Positions 4,787 through 6,363 of a stretch of 6,363 nt of DNA are shown here, piece after piece. The stretch comes from Ekhidna sp. GTDB lineage: Bacteria > Bacteroidota > Bacteroidia > Cytophagales > Cyclobacteriaceae. Every line of letters starts with the position of its first letter. Position 1 is the first letter of the stretch. The stretch spans positions 1 through 6,363 of the forward strand of contig JAPPDO010000206.1 in assembly GCA_028821635.1 (NCBI GenBank), written 5' to 3'. Position numbers and translations under genes: made by a program. The notes beneath the pieces are model-generated. The model made no database searches, had not been told where the DNA came from, and worked only from the letters and a program-made list of their open reading frames with translations.

Positions 4787-6309
4787 TTTTTATTTGACAG
4801 CAATTTTTTTCTTATCATTTTTATTCGCATCTTACTTGCCTGCAAGTTTAAAAGTACATTCCTGTAGAAGGAGTAAACCCTCAACCGTTGCATCATTGAG
4901 ATAATCTTTTTCTTGAATCCCGGATTAATGGGATAAAAGGCACACTCCTGCCACAAGATATCTATGATTTTAGAATAGAGTTTAGCATTTTGCTTTTCCC
5001 GGTATTTTTTATCCACTGATAATAGCAAAACGAGCAATTCCCTTGAATTAAAAGGTAAAAAATACTCGATTCCCATTTTCGACTCTGTATTCGATCGGGC
5101 TAGGCCATTACCACAGTTCTCTTCCCAATACAACATGTCCACTATATAGTATTGATGTCCGGCAAAATACTGTTTGTTTTTAGCAATCCATTTTTTGTAA
5201 TAATTCAATGCGTATTGAAGAGATGAGTATTGCTGTAATTGGGCAATTTTGAGCTCATTTATTCCGGTAAGATATGACCATTCCATTCTGGCAATTTCAC
5301 TGACATTACCTATTATGGAAATATGATTTTCGAATTTGGCCCAATACCCAAGAACATATTTAATGAATTCATCGTTGGGAAATGTAATACTCTCTTCCAC
5401 AATATTAATAAGGCTTTGGTCGATTTTAATGTCTTTATTAACTATCTCAAATTTTAAACGAAAATCCGCCATCATTTTTTGAGGAATCCTGATATCAGGA
5501 TGTTTTTCCAGTAAGGGTTTACTCATCCAAACGTAGTAATGGCATTTATCCGTAATATGTTTGGTAGCAGCCAAAATAACCCTGCTATCCCACCCGGCAC
5601 TTACCGGCACAAGAAGCCGATACCTGTTGGCTGCCGCCTCCAGATAACCTCTGATCCTTTTGGCTGCTTTCTCTGCTACTTCATTGAAGTCTCCTTTTTC
5701 AAGAGCCTCTATTGGAAAGAACCTCACCGGTTCTCTTTTGATTAAATCCAGGTAATGGTTAGGTTTTAAATGTTTTATGTGCTTGTACTCTGTCAAATTA
5801 CCCACGTATGCCTTTCTTTTACTAAACTGCTTAGATGAGTAAAATTCAACGGCCTCTGCGCTGTCATCCATTTCGGATGGAAAAAAATGATTTATAAGTT
5901 TAGTTTGTGAACCTAACGCTAATTCCTGTCCCGGCTTATTGAGGTAATAAATTTCTCTTTGGGCACTCGCATCATTGAAAGTAATGAGTTTACCATTCAA
6001 TTTATCTAAAAAGAACACCGCGTAAACTCCTGCATACTTATTGAACGCTTCAAAGACACTGATTCCCTTTTTAATCTCATCCTTTACGTCTCCCAGAATA
6101 TCATCGTTTAAAAACTGAGCGTTTTTATAATCAAAAGCGTCTCCGAGGAGAGCTATTTCAAATTGATGGTTTCTTAAAAAATTTACTTTTAACTCCGGAT
6201 GCGCATACAAGTGAAGGTCTCCAATTTGATAGGTATTCCAGTATTTAAATATTTCAACTCTTTTCTTAGACGCAATAAATTGCTTTCTAAATTTGGATAT
6301 TGAACTCAT
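4783..6309 (-). CDS. Asparagine synthase-like PP-loop protein lacking the glutaminase cysteine
   Basis: This 508-residue protein has the two-domain layout of asparagine synthase B. Residues about 25-145 resemble a class II glutamine amidotransferase (Ntn) domain: LLGDAFDY (54-61), YAGVYAVFFLDKLNGKLITF (92-111) and DASAQREIYYL (113-123). From about 210 comes the ATP-pyrophosphatase domain, with the PP-loop LLVPVSAGWDSRVILAA (232-248; Ser237, Gly239, Asp241, Ser242), YYVWMSKP, GNVSEIARMEW (334-344), YWEENCGNGLARSN (394-407) and IEYFLPFNSRELL (414-426). The nucleophilic Cys2 of true amidotransferases is absent (residues 2-3 are Ser), so it should not hydrolyse glutamine. The synthase domain should still adenylate a carboxylate. 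Such proteins are common in surface-polysaccharide loci; known Cys-less relatives such as beta-lactam synthetase use an amine instead of glutamine-derived ammonia. The ATG at 6309 is the first Met after the upstream gap, and its stop overlaps the methyltransferase start. Reaction and substrate are not known. Confidence 0.87.
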   Translation of the reverse strand: MSSISKFRKQFIASKKRVEIFKYWNTYQIGDLHLYAHPELKVNFLRNHQFEIALLGDAFDYKNAQFLNDDILGDVKDEIKKGISVFEAFNKYAGVYAVFFLDKLNGKLITFNDASAQREIYYLNKPGQELALGSQTKLINHFFPSEMDDSAEAVEFYSSKQFSKRKAYVGNLTEYKHIKHLKPNHYLDLIKREPVRFFPIEALEKGDFNEVAEKAAKRIRGYLEAAANRYRLLVPVSAGWDSRVILAATKHITDKCHYYVWMSKPLLEKHPDIRIPQKMMADFRLKFEIVNKDIKIDQSLINIVEESITFPNDEFIKYVLGYWAKFENHISIIGNVSEIARMEWSYLTGINELKIAQLQQYSSLQYALNYYKKWIAKNKQYFAGHQYYIVDMLYWEENCGNGLARSNTESKMGIEYFLPFNSRELLVLLLSVDKKYREKQNAKLYSKIIDILWQECAFYPINPGFKKKIISMMQRLRVYSFYRNVLLNLQASKMRIKMIRKKLLSNKK

Positions 6310-6363
6310 AAGGATGAAGATTTAATAATTAAATGACGATCAAAAAAGACAAAAAAGTTAGAC
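6310..6363. other. Upstream region of the asparagine-synthase-like gene
   Basis: These 54 bases hold no recognisable gene. An AT-only inverted repeat, ATTTAAT-A-ATTAAAT, lies at 6320-6334, 10 bases before the start codon on the minus strand. No clear TAnnTTTG element or ribosome binding site is visible. Because the window ends here, an upstream operon member cannot be excluded. Confidence 0.35.

Noticed and set aside
5539..5745. Plus-strand open frame of 68 codons opposite the PP-loop region
   Set aside because: It is antisense to the conserved ATP-binding segment of the asparagine-synthase-like gene; a shadow frame.
6320..6334. Palindrome ATTTAAT-A-ATTAAAT as an operator for the asparagine-synthase-like gene
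   Set aside because: It is AT-only and low in information, and occurs once; it is noted in the upstream-region entry but not called a regulatory site.
1..6363. CRISPR array, tRNA or rRNA gene, defence system
   Set aside because: No spaced direct repeats, cloverleaf-like sequence, rRNA-like stretch or defence-type domain was seen on either strand.

Overview
This window looks like a chromosomal piece of a Bacteroidota genome, probably a marine or soil Cytophagales-like lineage. That is an inference. It rests on overall AT-richness, the absence of clear Shine-Dalgarno sites before most starts, one TAnnTTTG-type -7 element, a bacterial saccharopine dehydrogenase, and a surface-glycan gene style (GT-B glycosyltransferase, pyruvyl-transferase family, 'GWDSR' asparagine-synthase-like protein) common in that phylum. 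No 16S rRNA or other decisive marker is present.

Region 1 (1-2077) is conserved housekeeping sequence. A saccharopine dehydrogenase-family gene enters from the left on + and is cut by the window edge. It converges on, and overlaps by 23 bp, a minus-strand group read from right to left: a MarC-family membrane protein, ribonuclease HI (ATGA overlap with marC) and a small membrane-anchored helical protein of unknown function. These three look like one operon.

Region 2 (2078-2292) is a divergent intergenic region. It holds a probable marC promoter, a strong bulged inverted repeat and a short open frame that overlaps the next gene's start. It also marks the change from core genes to a surface-polysaccharide block.

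Region 3 (2293-6309) is the glycan block. An intact GT4-like glycosyltransferase on + is followed by a wrecked gene of the polysaccharide pyruvyl transferase family, with its 5' end missing, an in-frame stop and its 3' end lost. From the other side, on minus, come an asparagine-synthase-like PP-loop protein and a SAM methyltransferase, coupled by an ATGA overlap. They are followed 3 bases later by a fragment of about 30 codons matching the N-terminus of a second glycosyltransferase. The two broken genes meet tail to tail between about 3830 and 3955. This looks like a scar where two polysaccharide gene strings were joined and their ends lost.

Functionally, the intact glycan genes would assemble and decorate a surface polysaccharide: sugar transfer, carboxyl activation or amidation, and methylation. 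None of their substrates can be read from the sequence. The most unusual part of the window is the 3487-4042 scar, followed by the glutaminase-dead asparagine-synthase-like protein and the hairpin at 2144-2193.
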